Numbered from the stretch's first letter, positions 30,508 through 41,984 are shown. The stretch: DNA of 64,000 bases from Stenotrophomonas maltophilia (GCF_001676385.1 NZ_LYVJ01000013.1:62001-126000); one strand, 5' to 3'. Translations and numbers: made by a program. The notes: generated by a model not told the origin, from the letters alone.

Positions 30508-31289
30508 GTCCTGATCGTCTGAGCAAGGGAGTGCGCATCGGCGCGCTGGCGTTGCTGGTTTCCACCCTGGCCGCCTGCGGCACCGCCACGGTGGTCCGGC
30601 CGGGCGGCAGCAGCACCAGTGGTGGCGCAAGCACGCCGAAGACCTCGGTACCCAAGCCGGGGCAGACCGTGGTCGTGCGCAAGGGCGACACGATCTACGC
30701 GCTGGCCCGCATCCATGACATCACGCCGGCCGATCTGATTGCCTGGAACCGGCTGGACAATCCCTCCACGATCTATCCGGGGCAGGTGATCCGCCTGTAT
30801 CCGCCAGGCGCAGTCAGCGGGCGTGCACCGACCACCGTGGTGACGCCACCACGTTCCGGCGGCAGCTCGGCGGGCAGTGCCACGTCGACCCCTGCGCCCG
30901 CTGCTCCCGTGAAGAGCAGCATCGCCTGGCGCTGGCCAGCCGATGGTGCGATCGTCGGCCGCTATGTGGCGGGCGACGCGACCAAGCAGGGCGTCGACAT
31001 CGCCGGCACCAGCGGCCAGCCGGTCAAGGCCACCGCCAATGGCGTGGTGGTGTACTCCGGCGCGGGCCTGGTAGGGTACGGCGAGCTGATCATCATCAAG
31101 CACAGTGACCAGTGGCTGTCGGCCTACGGCCACAACCGCAAGCGCCTGGTGAATGAAGGCCAGAACGTCAAGGCCGGTGAGCAGATTGCTGAAATGGGCC
31201 GCACCGGCGCGAACCGCGACATGGTTCACTTCGAAATCCGCTACAACGGCAAGCCCGTCGATCCGCTGCAGTACCTGCCGGCGCGCTGA
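30504..31289 (+). CDS. nlpD: NlpD-like murein hydrolase activator lipoprotein
   Basis: A 261-residue outer-membrane lipoprotein: lipobox ALAAC-type (STLAAC) gives a lipidated Cys near residue 25, a LysM peptidoglycan-binding domain follows at about residues 55-100 (VVVRKGDTIYALARIHDITPA), and the C-terminus is an M23/LytM domain (about 155-255). The LytM site looks catalytically dead: KQGVDIAG stands where HxGxD would be and DMVHFEIRYNG lacks the first His of HxH, as in E. coli NlpD, which activates an amidase instead of cutting murein. The start at 30504 overlaps the yqaA stop. rpoS, the usual neighbour in pseudomonads and enterics, does not follow. Confidence 0.92.
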   Translation: MSPDRLSKGVRIGALALLVSTLAACGTATVVRPGGSSTSGGASTPKTSVPKPGQTVVVRKGDTIYALARIHDITPADLIAWNRLDNPSTIYPGQVIRLYPPGAVSGRAPTTVVTPPRSGGSSAGSATSTPAPAAPVKSSIAWRWPADGAIVGRYVAGDATKQGVDIAGTSGQPVKATANGVVVYSGAGLVGYGELIIIKHSDQWLSAYGHNRKRLVNEGQNVKAGEQIAEMGRTGANRDMVHFEIRYNGKPVDPLQYLPAR

Positions 31290-31303
31290 TCGCTGGATGC
31301 ATC

Positions 31304-31380
31304 GCCGCCCGGGCATGGGCCCGGGCGCTACGGAGTCCGTGATTGCCGGGTAGGTGTAGAGCCGAGCCGATGCTCGGCAT
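31304..31380. repeat. GTAG-type palindromic repeats after nlpD
   Basis: Two units: a reverse-oriented one ending in CTAC at 31331 (hairpin GCCCGGGCATGGGCCCGGGC) and a forward one, GTAGAGCCGAGCCGATGCTCGGC, from 31356. Both show the GTAG-headed hairpin seen elsewhere in this window. The rest of 31381-31466 is GC-rich with another inverted repeat (GGCGCAGCGCCAGGCTGCGCCC) and no gene. Confidence 0.7.
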
Positions 31381-31466
31381 CCTTGCGCCACGAAGCGGCG
31401 CGGCATCCTCGCCCCGTGTGGGGTTGGGGGCGGCGCAGCGCCAGGCTGCGCCCCAAGGCCCCGGTC

Positions 31467-31841
31467 TCAGCCTTCCAGGATGAAGGCGGCAGCGACCTTG
31501 CGGCCTTCGCCGGCCAGGATGTTGAAAGTGCGCGCTGCGGCTGGATTGTTCATCACTTCCAGGCCGATACCCCGCGACAGGCACGCTGCCATCACCGCTG
31601 CCGCCGGAAACACCTGGCGGTCGCCGGTGCCAAGCACGATCAGCGCCGGATTCAGAGCCAGGATCGGTTCCAGGTCGGCTACCTGCAGCTCCGTCGCGTG
31701 CGTGACCGGCCAGTGTTCGACCAGCTGGTCCGGGGTCAGGAAGAAGCTGCTGCCCAGCATCTGCTCGTTGACCTTGGCCGAGCGACCGTCGGCGGCGCGC
31801 AGGCTGTAGGCGTAGTCAGGCGGTTCGTGGTTCAGCTGCAT
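31467..31841 (-). CDS. Mth938-like domain protein (DUF498)
   Basis: A 124-residue protein of the Mth938/DUF498 family, a small alpha/beta fold related to the assembly factor NDUFAF3 of mitochondrial complex I. Typical are LNPALIVLGTGDRQVFP and RGIGLEVMNNPAAARTFNILAGEGRKVAAAFI. Its bacterial role is not established. It shares a strand with yhbY, 13 bases upstream of it, forming a small operon. Confidence 0.85.
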   Translation of the reverse strand: MQLNHEPPDYAYSLRAADGRSAKVNEQMLGSSFFLTPDQLVEHWPVTHATELQVADLEPILALNPALIVLGTGDRQVFPAAAVMAACLSRGIGLEVMNNPAAARTFNILAGEGRKVAAAFILEG

Positions 31842-31854
31842 GGCAGTAGGGCGA

Positions 31855-32160
31855 TCAGCCGCGCGGCAGCACGATCTGACGCTGTTCCCTGCTCGGGCGG
31901 TACAGCACGGCGACGTGGCCGATGCGCTGCACCAGCGCGCTTTCGGTGGCTTCGACGATCTCGCCGATCATCACGTCACGGGCCTCGCGGTCCTCGGCAG
32001 CGACCTTCACCTTGACCAGTTCGTGGCGTTCCAGCACTTCGTTCAGCTCAGCGATGAAGGCCGGGGTCACGCCCTTGCCGCCAGTCTGCAGCAGGGCCTT
32101 CAGATCGTGGGCTTGGCCGCGCAGGAAACGGGTCTGGGAGGCGGTCAGGGCGATGGACAT
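31855..32160 (-). CDS. yhbY: YhbY-family RNA-binding protein (CRM domain)
   Basis: A 101-residue single CRM (CRS1-YhbY) domain protein. The start LTASQTRFLRGQAHDLKALLQTGGKGVT and the GxxG-type loop, with ELVKVKVAAEDREARDVM and IGHVAVLYRPS, are diagnostic. YhbY binds pre-50S ribosomal particles. It is divergent from rlmE, which modifies 23S rRNA, a pairing found across proteobacteria. Confidence 0.93.
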   Translation of the reverse strand: MSIALTASQTRFLRGQAHDLKALLQTGGKGVTPAFIAELNEVLERHELVKVKVAAEDREARDVMIGEIVEATESALVQRIGHVAVLYRPSREQRQIVLPRG

Positions 32161-32225
32161 GCAGGAAAAGACGGTTGAATGGGGGGATCAGGGTATCATG
32201 AGGACCCCATCCACCCCCATTTTCA

Positions 32226-32858
32226 ATGGCTACCCGCAGCAAAAGCAGCCAGCGCTGGCTCAAGGAACATTTCTCCGACCCCTTTGTGAAGAAGGCGCAG
32301 GCCGAGGGCATGCGCTCGCGCGCCGCGTACAAGCTGGAAGAGCTGCTTGAACGTGACCGCCTGCTGAAGCCGAACATGGTCGTGGTCGATCTCGGTGCCG
32401 CTCCGGGTGGCTGGTCTCAGCAGGTGCGGAGACAAATGGGCGACACGGGCCGGGTGCTGGCCCTGGACATTCTGGACATGCCGCCGTTGGCGGGCGTGGA
32501 GTTCCTTCACGGAGACTTCAGGGAAGAAGCCGTCCTATCGCAGTTCGAAGCCATGCTCGGGGATCAGCCGGTAGACCTTGTGCTATCGGACATGGCCCCC
32601 AATAAGAGTGGTGTGGGCGCGGTCGACCAACCGCGGATGATGCACCTGGCGGAGCTGGCTCTGGATTTTGCCGACAACCACCTCAAGACGGGTGGGGCGT
32701 TCCTGATCAAGCTGTTCCAGGGCGAGGGCTTTGACGACTACGTGCGCGAAATGCGCCGCCGCTACGACAAGGTTTCCATCCGCAAGCCGGAAGCCTCGCG
32801 CAGGCGCTCTCCCGAGGTGTATGCCCTGGGTCAGGGAAAACGCGCCCACATGAAGTAA
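32226..32858 (+). CDS. rlmE: 23S rRNA (uridine(2552)-2'-O)-methyltransferase
   Basis: A 210-residue RrmJ/FtsJ-family enzyme that methylates the 2'-OH of U2552 in the ribosomal A-site loop. Conserved are [13 protein letters not shown], the SAM motif [25 protein letters not shown] with the catalytic Asp and Lys, and [15 protein letters not shown] with the second catalytic Lys. It precedes ftsH by 63 bases, the classical rrmJ-ftsH order. Confidence 0.97.
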   Translation: MATRSKSSQRWLKEHFSDPFVKKAQAEGMRSRAAYKLEELLERDRLLKPNMVVVDLGAAPGGWSQQVRRQMGDTGRVLALDILDMPPLAGVEFLHGDFREEAVLSQFEAMLGDQPVDLVLSDMAPNKSGVGAVDQPRMMHLAELALDFADNHLKTGGAFLIKLFQGEGFDDYVREMRRRYDKVSIRKPEASRRRSPEVYALGQGKRAHMK

Positions 32859-32921
32859 GCTCGCACTGTACGCAAGCTCGACCCCAACGCAACGCCAGCA
32901 CTGAGAGGAACACCGGAGCCA

Positions 32922-34862
<1,941 letters not shown>

Positions 34863-34889
34863 CGGCCCGTTGCACGTGACACCAGACGA

Positions 34890-34912
34890 GGCCGGGGCAA
34901 CCCGGCCTTGTC
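34890..34912 (+). terminator. Possible terminator after ftsH
   Basis: GGCCGGG (34890-34896) pairs with CCCGGCC (34901-34907) around a GCAA tetraloop, then TTGTCGTTT follows. The stem is good and the T-run is interrupted. Confidence 0.5.
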
Positions 34913-34961
34913 GTTTCCGGGCCATCGGCCCCTCCCGAACCGAACTGATGCTGGAGTCTGC

Positions 34962-35150
34962 ATGTCCACCCCCAGGCCCGAACCGATTTCCCACACTGCC
35001 GAAATGGTCATCGCCACAGTGGTCGGCGTGGGTGTAGGGCTGGGCGCCGACAACCTGCTGCTGGGCTGCGTGGTGGGCATCGCGGTCGGCATCGTGCTGA
35101 GCATCGCCAGGACGCTGTACGTCGACCGCAAGCGCCGCCGCGCGCGGTGA
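34962..35150 (+). CDS. Small membrane protein with a glycine-zipper-like helix
   Basis: A 62-residue protein. Residues about 14-42 (TVVGVGVGLGADNLLLG then VVGIAVGIVLS) form one or two hydrophobic stretches with regular Gly spacing, and the C-terminus DRKRRRAR is strongly basic, so the tail is likely cytoplasmic. The ATG at 34962 has GGAGTCTG upstream. No family is recognised; similar small ORFs are common in xanthomonads. Conservation would decide whether it is real. Confidence 0.5.
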   Translation: MSTPRPEPISHTAEMVIATVVGVGVGLGADNLLLGCVVGIAVGIVLSIARTLYVDRKRRRAR

Positions 35151-35342
35151 CGCAGGCCCTGGCGGGACTGTGTTCCCGCCCGGAACGGCGGCGGCCAGCG
35201 GATCCGTGCCCTACGCGGGTGATGTCCTGCGGGCAATGGAAACGCCCTTGGGCGGGGCAGGCCTTGCATCGCAGCGCCCGTGCACGTCAGGATGCACGAC
35301 CACGGCCGCCATAGGGGGAGGCCGGATTGACAGGGGATCACC

Positions 35343-35846
35343 ATGAAACTGCTGCTTCCGCTGGCCCTGGCAGGGCTGGCCACCACCACTTTGCCCGCCG
35401 CTGCCGCCGAAATACGCGTCGCGCAGCCGGTTCCTTTTGCCGAGTCGGCGATCATTGCCGACGCCATCAGGAACGAGTGCACCATCGGCACCACATTGGC
35501 GCAGTCGCTGGCCGGTCATGCCATCGCTCACGGCAACACCGTGGTATCCGGGCCGGTGGGTGCCGACAGTGGCAACGGGCGTTCGTTGAAGCTTGAGCTG
35601 GTCGAAGCGCAGAGCGCAGGCAACGCCTTTACCGGGCACTTCAAGTCTGCCGCGGTGCGTGGCGTGCTGTTCGAGGATGGCCGCCAGGTCGCGACGGTCA
35701 CCGCGCGCCGCATCTCCCGCGGCGGGGCATTTGGCGGCTTCAAGGGGTCGTGCACCGTGCTCGATCGCACCGTCAATGCGATCGGCGAAGACCTGGCGGG
35801 CTGGTTGGCTGCCCCGGTGGACAACGCGCGCCTCGGCGATTTCTGA
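35343..35846 (+). CDS. Secreted protein of unknown function
   Basis: A 167-residue protein with a clear signal peptide (KLLLPLALAGLATTTLPAAAA, cleavage near residue 22) and a mature domain of about 145 residues. Cys47 and the late CTVL Cys could form one disulfide. It contains VTARRISRGGAFGGFKGSCTVLDR towards the end, suggesting a compact beta-rich fold, but I do not recognise a family. GACAGGGGATCACC precedes the ATG. It stands alone between ftsH and folP; a strong hairpin follows. Confidence 0.75.
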   Translation: MKLLLPLALAGLATTTLPAAAAEIRVAQPVPFAESAIIADAIRNECTIGTTLAQSLAGHAIAHGNTVVSGPVGADSGNGRSLKLELVEAQSAGNAFTGHFKSAAVRGVLFEDGRQVATVTARRISRGGAFGGFKGSCTVLDRTVNAIGEDLAGWLAAPVDNARLGDF

Positions 35847-35862
35847 GGACGCGGCCGCCGCC

Positions 35863-35899
35863 GTGGATGTCCGTGCGCGCTGGTGGCACGGACATCCAC
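35863..35899. terminator. 14-bp perfect hairpin before folP
   Basis: GTGGATGTCCGTGC (35863-35876) and GCACGGACATCCAC (35886-35899) are exact reverse complements around a nine-base loop. No T-run follows on the plus strand, so it is either a weak terminator for the secreted-protein gene or a repetitive palindrome. The remaining bases to 36045 hold no gene. Confidence 0.55.
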
Positions 35900-36045
35900 G
35901 CAGGCTGTCATTGGCCTGGGAGGCGCGCCGGAGAGCCTGTGGCGAAGTGGCTCCGCGGGAAACCGGCAAGTGCGGGAACAAGGCGCGCATGCGATGGTAC
36001 GGACCGGGGCTTAAACTACCTTTCGTTGCCCCAGCAGGATTGCCC

Positions 36046-36942
36046 ATGTTCGATACGTCGCCCCAGCTCGATTGCGCCGGCCGCATCCTGCGCCTCGACC
36101 GTGCCCGGGTCATGGGCATCGTCAACGTCACCCCGGATTCGTTCTCGGATGGTGGCGCGCACGACACCACCGACGCGGCCGTCGCGCATGGCCTGAAGCT
36201 GGTGGAGGAGGGCGCCGACCTGCTCGATATTGGTGGCGAATCCACCCGCCCGGGCGCCGCGCCGGTACCGGCCGAGGAAGAACTGCGCCGGGTCATTCCA
36301 GTGATCGAACAGTTGGCCGCCCGGACCCAGGTGCCGATCAGCATCGATACCTTCAAGCCGGAGGTGATGCGCGCCGCAGTGGCGGCCGGGGCCGGCATGA
36401 TCAATGACATCTTCGGCCTGCGCCAGGACGGCGCGCTGGACGCCGCCGCTGAAGCCGGCGTACCGGTGGTGCTGATGCACATGCAGGGGGAGCCGGGCCA
36501 CATGCAGGCCGATCCGCACTACGACGATGTGGTCGCCGAAGTCCACGGCTTCCTGGTCCAGCGCCTGTTCGCCGCCGAGATGGCCGGCATCGCGAAGAAG
36601 AACCTGCTGATCGATCTTGGTTTCGGCTTCGGCAAGACCACCGCCCACAACATGACCCTGCTGGCGCGCTCGGAACGCTTCCTCGAACTGGGCGTGCCGA
36701 TGTTGGCCGGCCTGTCGCGCAAGCGCAGCCTGGGCGAGCTGACGGGGCGCGATGCGCCGTCAGCGCGGGTAGCGGGCTCGGTGGCGGCGCACCTGATCGC
36801 GGTCCAGCGCGGTGCGCGCATCGTACGCGTGCATGACGTGGCCGCAACGGTCGATGCACTGAAGATCTGGCAGGCCGTGCAAGCGGTACCTGCGCCGCGT
36901 GCCGATGCCGTGGCGGCGATCCGCTGGCCGGACGAAGACTGA
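36046..36942 (+). CDS. folP: Dihydropteroate synthase
   Basis: A 298-residue enzyme of folate synthesis that joins p-aminobenzoate with dihydropterin pyrophosphate, the sulfonamide target. Family motifs are [42 protein letters not shown] and [15 protein letters not shown]. The start at 36046 gives the usual length; the frame is open far upstream without homologous content. Its stop overlaps the miaA start by one base. In many relatives folP sits behind ftsH, as here. Confidence 0.96.
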   Translation: MFDTSPQLDCAGRILRLDRARVMGIVNVTPDSFSDGGAHDTTDAAVAHGLKLVEEGADLLDIGGESTRPGAAPVPAEEELRRVIPVIEQLAARTQVPISIDTFKPEVMRAAVAAGAGMINDIFGLRQDGALDAAAEAGVPVVLMHMQGEPGHMQADPHYDDVVAEVHGFLVQRLFAAEMAGIAKKNLLIDLGFGFGKTTAHNMTLLARSERFLELGVPMLAGLSRKRSLGELTGRDAPSARVAGSVAAHLIAVQRGARIVRVHDVAATVDALKIWQAVQAVPAPRADAVAAIRWPDED

Positions 36943-37895
36943 TGGGCATCGACCGGCGGCCACTGGCGATTGCCGTGATGGGGCCGACGGCCAGTGGCAA
37001 GACCGCTACCGCGATCGCCCTGGCGCGGAAGCTCGATGGCGAGATCGTCAGCGTCGACTCGGCGCTGGTCTACCGCCATCTGGACATCGGCTCGGCCAAG
37101 CCGGACGCGGCCGAGCGCGCGCAGGCACCCCATCACCTGCTCGACCTTCGCGATCCGTGGCAGACCTACTCGGCGGCCGAGTTTGCTGCCGATGCCCGCC
37201 GGGCGGTGGCCGACATCGTGGCGCGCGGCAGGATGCCGATCCTGGCCGGTGGTACCGGCCTGTACTTCCGCGCATTGCTGCAGGGCCTGTCGCCGATGCC
37301 GGAGGCCGATCCGGCGACGCGCGAGGCGCTCAGCGCCGAGGCCGCCGAGCGCGGCTGGCCGGCACTGCATGCTGAACTGGCGCGGGTGGATCCAGCTGCG
37401 GCGGCACGCATTCACACCACCGACCCGCAGCGCATCCAGCGAGCGCTGGAGGTCCATCGCCTGACCGGCATCCCCATTTCTGAATGGCAGCGGCGGCCGG
37501 GCGTGGCACCCTTGCCGGTACGTACCCTGAAGTTGATCCTGGCCCCGCGCGACCGGGCAGTCCTGCACCAGCGCATCGAGGCACGCTTCGACGCCATGCT
37601 GGCGCAGGGCTTCCTCGACGAGGTACGGGCACTGCGCGCGATGCCGGAAATGGCCGCCGTGCAGGCACCACTGGACCTGCCCGCGGTGCGTGCGGTCGGC
37701 TACCGCCAGGCCTGGGAGTACCTGGATGGGGAGGGCGATGCAGCCCGGTTCCGTGACAAAGCGATCTTCGCCACCCGCCAGCTCGCCAAACGCCAGTTGA
37801 CCTGGCTGCGTGGCGAGCTTGATGCGCGCTGGTTCGACCCCCATGTCGACAACGAACGCCTGGCCGGCGCGGTATCGACCTTCGTCGCGCGCTGA
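36942..37895 (+). CDS. miaA: tRNA dimethylallyltransferase
   Basis: A 317-residue enzyme that adds an isopentenyl group to A37 of tRNAs reading UNN codons. The P-loop is [17 protein letters not shown] near residues 12-28, with [23 protein letters not shown], and [14 protein letters not shown]. It overlaps folP and is followed 96 bases on by hfq; miaA-hfq-hflX is the canonical order. Confidence 0.96.
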   Translation: MGIDRRPLAIAVMGPTASGKTATAIALARKLDGEIVSVDSALVYRHLDIGSAKPDAAERAQAPHHLLDLRDPWQTYSAAEFAADARRAVADIVARGRMPILAGGTGLYFRALLQGLSPMPEADPATREALSAEAAERGWPALHAELARVDPAAAARIHTTDPQRIQRALEVHRLTGIPISEWQRRPGVAPLPVRTLKLILAPRDRAVLHQRIEARFDAMLAQGFLDEVRALRAMPEMAAVQAPLDLPAVRAVGYRQAWEYLDGEGDAARFRDKAIFATRQLAKRQLTWLRGELDARWFDPHVDNERLAGAVSTFVAR

Positions 37896-37991
37896 ACCCC
37901 TGCCAGCCGTGTAACATCGTCGGTCGGCGCGCGGCCCCAGGGCCGCGACAACCGTCGGCAACCCAATAAGAACAATAATCAGGAGTGTGCA

Positions 37992-38267
37992 ATGTCCAAG
38001 GGGCAATCGCTGCAGGATCCTTTCTTGAATGCACTGCGGCGCGAACGCGTGCCGGTTTCGGTGTACCTGGTCAACGGCATCAAGCTGCAGGGCACCATCG
38101 AGTCGTTTGACCAGTTCGTGGTCCTGCTGCGCAACACGGTCAGCCAGATGGTCTACAAGCACGCCATTTCCACGGTGGTCCCGGCACGCAATGTGAAGGT
38201 GGGCCCGGGGGGCGGCTACGTGCAGTCGAGTGAAGGTGGTCAGGCGGGTGATGAAGCAGACGAGTAA
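37992..38267 (+). CDS. hfq: RNA chaperone Hfq
   Basis: A 91-residue Sm-like RNA chaperone pairing small RNAs with mRNAs. The Sm1 motif reads [20 protein letters not shown] and [20 protein letters not shown], and Sm2 is [11 protein letters not shown] short flexible Gly/Ser/Glu-rich tail follows. CAGGAGTGTGCA precedes the ATG. hflX begins 14 bases later, so the two are co-transcribed. Confidence 0.98.
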   Translation: MSKGQSLQDPFLNALRRERVPVSVYLVNGIKLQGTIESFDQFVVLLRNTVSQMVYKHAISTVVPARNVKVGPGGGYVQSSEGGQAGDEADE

Positions 38268-38281
38268 GACCGGAGCGGTGA

Positions 38282-39592
38282 ATGTTTGACCGCTCGAAAA
38301 AGGGCGAGCACGCCCTGCTGATCCAGCCCCATTTCGGCAAGCTGGAAGATGATGTGCTGGAAGAATTCGGTGATCTGGCCCGCTCGGCCGGGGCCAGCAT
38401 CGCCGCGACGATTACCGCGCGCCTGGACCGTCCCAACCCGTCGACCCTGATCGGCAGCGGCAAGCTGGACGAGATCAAGGCCGCCGCCGATGCGACCGGT
38501 GCCGACCTGGTCCTGGTCAATCATGCATTGAGCCCGGGCCAGGAGCGCAACCTGGAACGCTTCCTCGAGCGCCGGGTGATCGATCGTACCGGCCTGATCC
38601 TGGACATCTTCGCCCAGCGTGCACACAGCCATGAAGGCAAGCTGCAGGTCGAGCTGGCGCAGTTGCGCCATCTGGCCACGCGGCTGGTGCGCGGGTGGAC
38701 CCACCTGGAGCGCCAGCGCGGTGGTTCGATCGGCCTGCGTGGCCCGGGCGAAACCCAGCTGGAAACCGACCGCCGCCTGCTGCAGAAGCGGGTGGAGCAG
38801 CTGCAGAAGCGGCTTGAGAAAGTGGAAGTGCAGCGTACCCAGATGCGCCGTGCGCGCGTGCGCAGCGAACTGCCGCGCGTGGCACTGGTCGGTTACACCA
38901 ACGCCGGCAAGTCCACGCTGTTCAACGCGATGACCGGTGCCGAGGCGTACGCTGCCGACCAGCTGTTCGCCACGCTGGATCCCACCGTGCGCCGCATCGC
39001 GGTGCCGGGCGGCAACGTGGTGCTGGCCGACACCGTCGGTTTCGTCCGTGACCTGCCGCATGACCTGGTTGCCGCATTCCGTTCGACGTTGTCCGAGGCG
39101 CGTGAGGCCGACTTCCTGCTGCATGTGGTCGATGCCGCCGATCCGCACCGCGAGGAGCGCATCGCCCAGGTCGACGAGGTACTGGCTGCGGTCGGTGCCG
39201 GTGACCTGCCGCAGTTGCTGGTGTTCAACAAGATCGACCGGATCGACGGCGCCGAGGTCCGCCACGATGGCCAGGATGGCATTCCGGACGAGTCGCGCCG
39301 CGAGCGGGTATGGATCTCCGCGCGTGACGGGCAGGGCCTGGAACTGCTGCAGGCGGTGCTGGGCAAGCGCCTGGGTCTGCAGCATGTCACTGGCGAGCTG
39401 CGCCTGCCACCGGATGCCGGCCGCCTGCGCGCGCGCCTGCACCAGCTGGAAGTGATCCGCAGCGAGCAGGCCGACGAAGAAGGTTGGCTGTTGCAGGTCG
39501 ACCTGCCGATCGCCGAAGCCGAAAAGCTGGCCGCCAGCGCCGACGGCGCGCCGATCCGGGCCCTGCTGCCGGAAAAGCTGCCGGAGTGGTGA
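38282..39592 (+). CDS. hflX: GTPase HflX
   Basis: A 436-residue ribosome-associated GTPase that can split or rescue ribosomes, notably under heat stress. The N-terminal HflX domain (TITARLDRPNPSTLIGSGKL) is followed by a coiled coil and QRGGSIGLRGPGETQLETDRR. The G domain holds GYTNAGKSTLFN (near residue 203), DTVGFVRDLPH and VFNKID. It is 14 bases after hfq. hflK and hflC do not follow in this window. Confidence 0.96.
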   Translation: MFDRSKKGEHALLIQPHFGKLEDDVLEEFGDLARSAGASIAATITARLDRPNPSTLIGSGKLDEIKAAADATGADLVLVNHALSPGQERNLERFLERRVIDRTGLILDIFAQRAHSHEGKLQVELAQLRHLATRLVRGWTHLERQRGGSIGLRGPGETQLETDRRLLQKRVEQLQKRLEKVEVQRTQMRRARVRSELPRVALVGYTNAGKSTLFNAMTGAEAYAADQLFATLDPTVRRIAVPGGNVVLADTVGFVRDLPHDLVAAFRSTLSEAREADFLLHVVDAADPHREERIAQVDEVLAAVGAGDLPQLLVFNKIDRIDGAEVRHDGQDGIPDESRRERVWISARDGQGLELLQAVLGKRLGLQHVTGELRLPPDAGRLRARLHQLEVIRSEQADEEGWLLQVDLPIAEAEKLAASADGAPIRALLPEKLPEW

Positions 39593-39692
39593 GGGAGCGC
39601 CGGGCCATGCCCGGCGGCGGTCCCGGCGACGCGCGACATCTGGCTGTCATCTGCGGTACAACGTGCAGGTTCTTCACCCGATCCTCATACCC

Positions 39693-40187
39693 ATGCCCAT
39701 CCCCACCGACGCTGATCTCAATGCCCAGTCCGCCGCGCTCGGGCAACGCCTGCAGCAGGCCGCGCTGCAGCTGGTGACGGCTGAAAGCTGCAGCGGTGGC
39801 TGGATCGCCAAGTGCATGACCGACATCGCCGGTTCCTCGGCATTCTTCGACTGCGGCATGGTGGTGTACAGCTACGAAGCCAAGCAACGCCTGCTGGGCG
39901 TGCGTGCACAGACGCTGGAACAGTTCGGTGCGGTCAGCCGCGAAACCGTGCTGGAGATGGTGTCGGGTGCGCTGGTCAATTCCGGTGCCGGCGTCGCGGT
40001 GGCGGTGACCGGCATCGCCGGCCCCGGTGGCGGCAGCCCGGACAAGCCGGTCGGCAGCGTCTGGATCGGCTGGAAGCGCCGTGGCGGCTACGCCCGTGCC
40101 GAGCTGTTCCAGTTCGATGGCGACCGCGAAGCCATCCGCCGGCAGACCGTGGCGGCGGCATTGCGTGGTATCGACGCCCAGCTGTGA
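39693..40187 (+). CDS. CinA C-terminal domain protein (nicotinamide-nucleotide amidase, PncC type)
   Basis: A 164-residue protein formed by the CinA C-terminal domain only, which in E. coli PncC deamidates NMN in pyridine nucleotide recycling. Signature pieces are VTAESCSGGWIAKCMTDIAGSS, VVYSYEAKQRLLGV and VTGIAGPGGGSPDKPVGSVWIG. The start is uncertain: 39693 gives the usual length, while an in-frame start at 39663 would add ten residues. In many bacteria it sits near recA, as it does here at a distance of about 3 kb. Confidence 0.88.
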   Translation: MPIPTDADLNAQSAALGQRLQQAALQLVTAESCSGGWIAKCMTDIAGSSAFFDCGMVVYSYEAKQRLLGVRAQTLEQFGAVSRETVLEMVSGALVNSGAGVAVAVTGIAGPGGGSPDKPVGSVWIGWKRRGGYARAELFQFDGDREAIRRQTVAAALRGIDAQL

Positions 40188-40221
40188 CATGCTGCGCCGG
40201 TAATCGTCCGGAGCACGCAAG

Positions 40222-41904
40222 ATGTGGGAAACGCTGGGCACGGTCCGTGACCTGGGCCGACTGCAGGAAATCGCCGTCGTCCTGATCCGCTACGGCTTCG
40301 GTGACGTGGTGCGGCGCATCGGCCTGGCCACGACGCTGGAGCGGGCAGGCCGGCTGCTGCACTGGAACGAGGACCGCCAGGAGCTGCTGCGGATGACCGC
40401 GCCGGTGCGCGTGCGCAGCGCGCTGCAGGATCTCGGTCCGACTTTCGTCAAGCTTGGCCAGGTGCTGGCCACCCGCGTCGACCTGCTGCCGCCGGATTGG
40501 ATCGCCGAACTTTCCGAACTGCAGAATGCGGTGCCGGCGCTGCCCTATGCGGCCATTCGTGGGCAGCTGGAAGCCGACCTGGGAGCGCCACCGGCAGAGG
40601 TGTTCGCCTTCCTCGACGAGGTGCCCATGGCCGCTGCTTCGCTGGCGCAGGCCCACCGCGCGCGCCTTCATGATGGGCGCGAAGTGGTGCTCAAGGTGCG
40701 CCGCCCCGGTATCCGTGATGTGGTCGAGGCCGATCTGCGGCTGCTGGCGAGGCTGGCCGAGATCGTCGAAGCACGCTTGCCGGACCTGCGCCGCTATCGC
40801 CCGGCGGAGGTCGTGCAGCAGTTCACGGTATCGCTGCGCCGCGAGCTGGATTTCGCCGCTGAGTGCCGCAACGCAGAGCGCATCGCGCGCAACTTCAGCG
40901 GGCGCGACGACATCCTGATTCCTGGCGTGCATTGGCAATGGACCAGCGAGAGCCTGAACGTTCAGGACTTCGTCGGCGGCATTCCCGGCCGCGACCTGGC
41001 AGGCGTGGATGCAGCGGGGCTGGATCGGCGTGAACTGGCCCGGCGCGGTGCCGGCATCGTGCTGAAGATGGTGCTGGAGGATGGCTGCTTCCATGCCGAT
41101 CCGCACCCGGGCAACATCATCTACCTGCTCGACGGCCGCATCGGCGTGATTGATTTCGGCATGGTGGGCGCGCTGCCCGAGGTGCGCCGTTTCCAGGTGG
41201 CGCAGCTGCTGCACGGGCTGGTCGAGCAGGACCCGCAGAGCGTGGCGGACGTGCTGCTGGACTGGGCCGGCGGGGTGGAAGTGGACGAGTACCGGCTGCA
41301 GCACGACATCAGCCAGTTCGTCGACCAGTACCGGGGCGTGCCGCTGAAGGACCTGCGCATCGGCCTGATGCTGGGCGACATCACCCAGCTGCTGCGCAGC
41401 TACAGCCTCACCCTGCCGGCCGACCTGGCGTTGATGATCAAGGCGTTCCTCACGCTGGAAGGCATGGGACGCCAGCTCGACCCGGATTTCGACATGGCCA
41501 GCGCTGCACGCCCGTTCCTGGAGCGGGTCGTGCTCCAGCGCTACGCGCCGCGGGCCCTGCTCAAGCGGGGGCGGCGCAGCCTGCTGGGCCTGGTCGATAT
41601 TGCCGGCGAGCTGCCCCGTGACCTGCGCAAGCTGGTCCAGGCCGCGCGCCGCGGACGCCTTCAGCTGAAGGTGGAAACCAGTGCCCTGCAAGGTTTCGGC
41701 GAGCAGGTCAACCGCGCGGCGAACCGGCTGGTGATGGGTATTGTCACCGCTGCGCTGATCATCGGCTCGTCGATCGTGATGCACAGCGTAGGTGGCGTTT
41801 CCAGCCGCTGGCTGCTGGCGCTGGGCGTGTGTGGCTTCATCGGCGCGGGCATCTGTGGTGTCTGGATCCTGTACTCGATCTGGCGGAGCGGCAAGCACAC
41901 ATGA
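40222..41904 (+). CDS. ubiB: UbiB-family (ABC1) atypical kinase for ubiquinone synthesis
   Basis: A 560-residue ABC1-family protein. The family hallmark KxGQ appears as TFVKLGQVLATRVDLLP, the A-rich loop is AAASLAQAHRARL, and the kinase-like motifs are EVVLKVRRPGI (Lys), CFHADPHPGNIIYL (catalytic loop) and IGVIDFGMVG (metal site). Two transmembrane helices close the protein (about residues 505-550). UbiB supports coenzyme Q synthesis, probably by extracting hydrophobic precursors from the membrane. Unlike in E. coli it is not next to ubiE or ubiJ, so it could be a paralogue. Confidence 0.88.
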   Translation: MWETLGTVRDLGRLQEIAVVLIRYGFGDVVRRIGLATTLERAGRLLHWNEDRQELLRMTAPVRVRSALQDLGPTFVKLGQVLATRVDLLPPDWIAELSELQNAVPALPYAAIRGQLEADLGAPPAEVFAFLDEVPMAAASLAQAHRARLHDGREVVLKVRRPGIRDVVEADLRLLARLAEIVEARLPDLRRYRPAEVVQQFTVSLRRELDFAAECRNAERIARNFSGRDDILIPGVHWQWTSESLNVQDFVGGIPGRDLAGVDAAGLDRRELARRGAGIVLKMVLEDGCFHADPHPGNIIYLLDGRIGVIDFGMVGALPEVRRFQVAQLLHGLVEQDPQSVADVLLDWAGGVEVDEYRLQHDISQFVDQYRGVPLKDLRIGLMLGDITQLLRSYSLTLPADLALMIKAFLTLEGMGRQLDPDFDMASAARPFLERVVLQRYAPRALLKRGRRSLLGLVDIAGELPRDLRKLVQAARRGRLQLKVETSALQGFGEQVNRAANRLVMGIVTAALIIGSSIVMHSVGGVSSRWLLALGVCGFIGAGICGVWILYSIWRSGKHT

Positions 41905-41957
41905 TGTGCTTGCCGCAGCGGCTTCCGGGGGAAGCGCGGAATCACGAAGCGATTCCT

Positions 41958-41984
41958 GTGGAGCAGAGCCATGCTCGGCTGCTC
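41958..41984. repeat. Variant GTAG-type palindromic unit
   Basis: GTGGAGCAGAGCCATGCTCGGCTGCTC folds into an imperfect hairpin like the other GTAG units here, with GTGG in place of GTAG. It lies in the 214 bases between ubiB and lexA, which hold no gene. Confidence 0.5.

Noticed and set aside
39976..41898. A 640-codon minus-strand frame
   Set aside because: Antisense shadow of cinA and ubiB.
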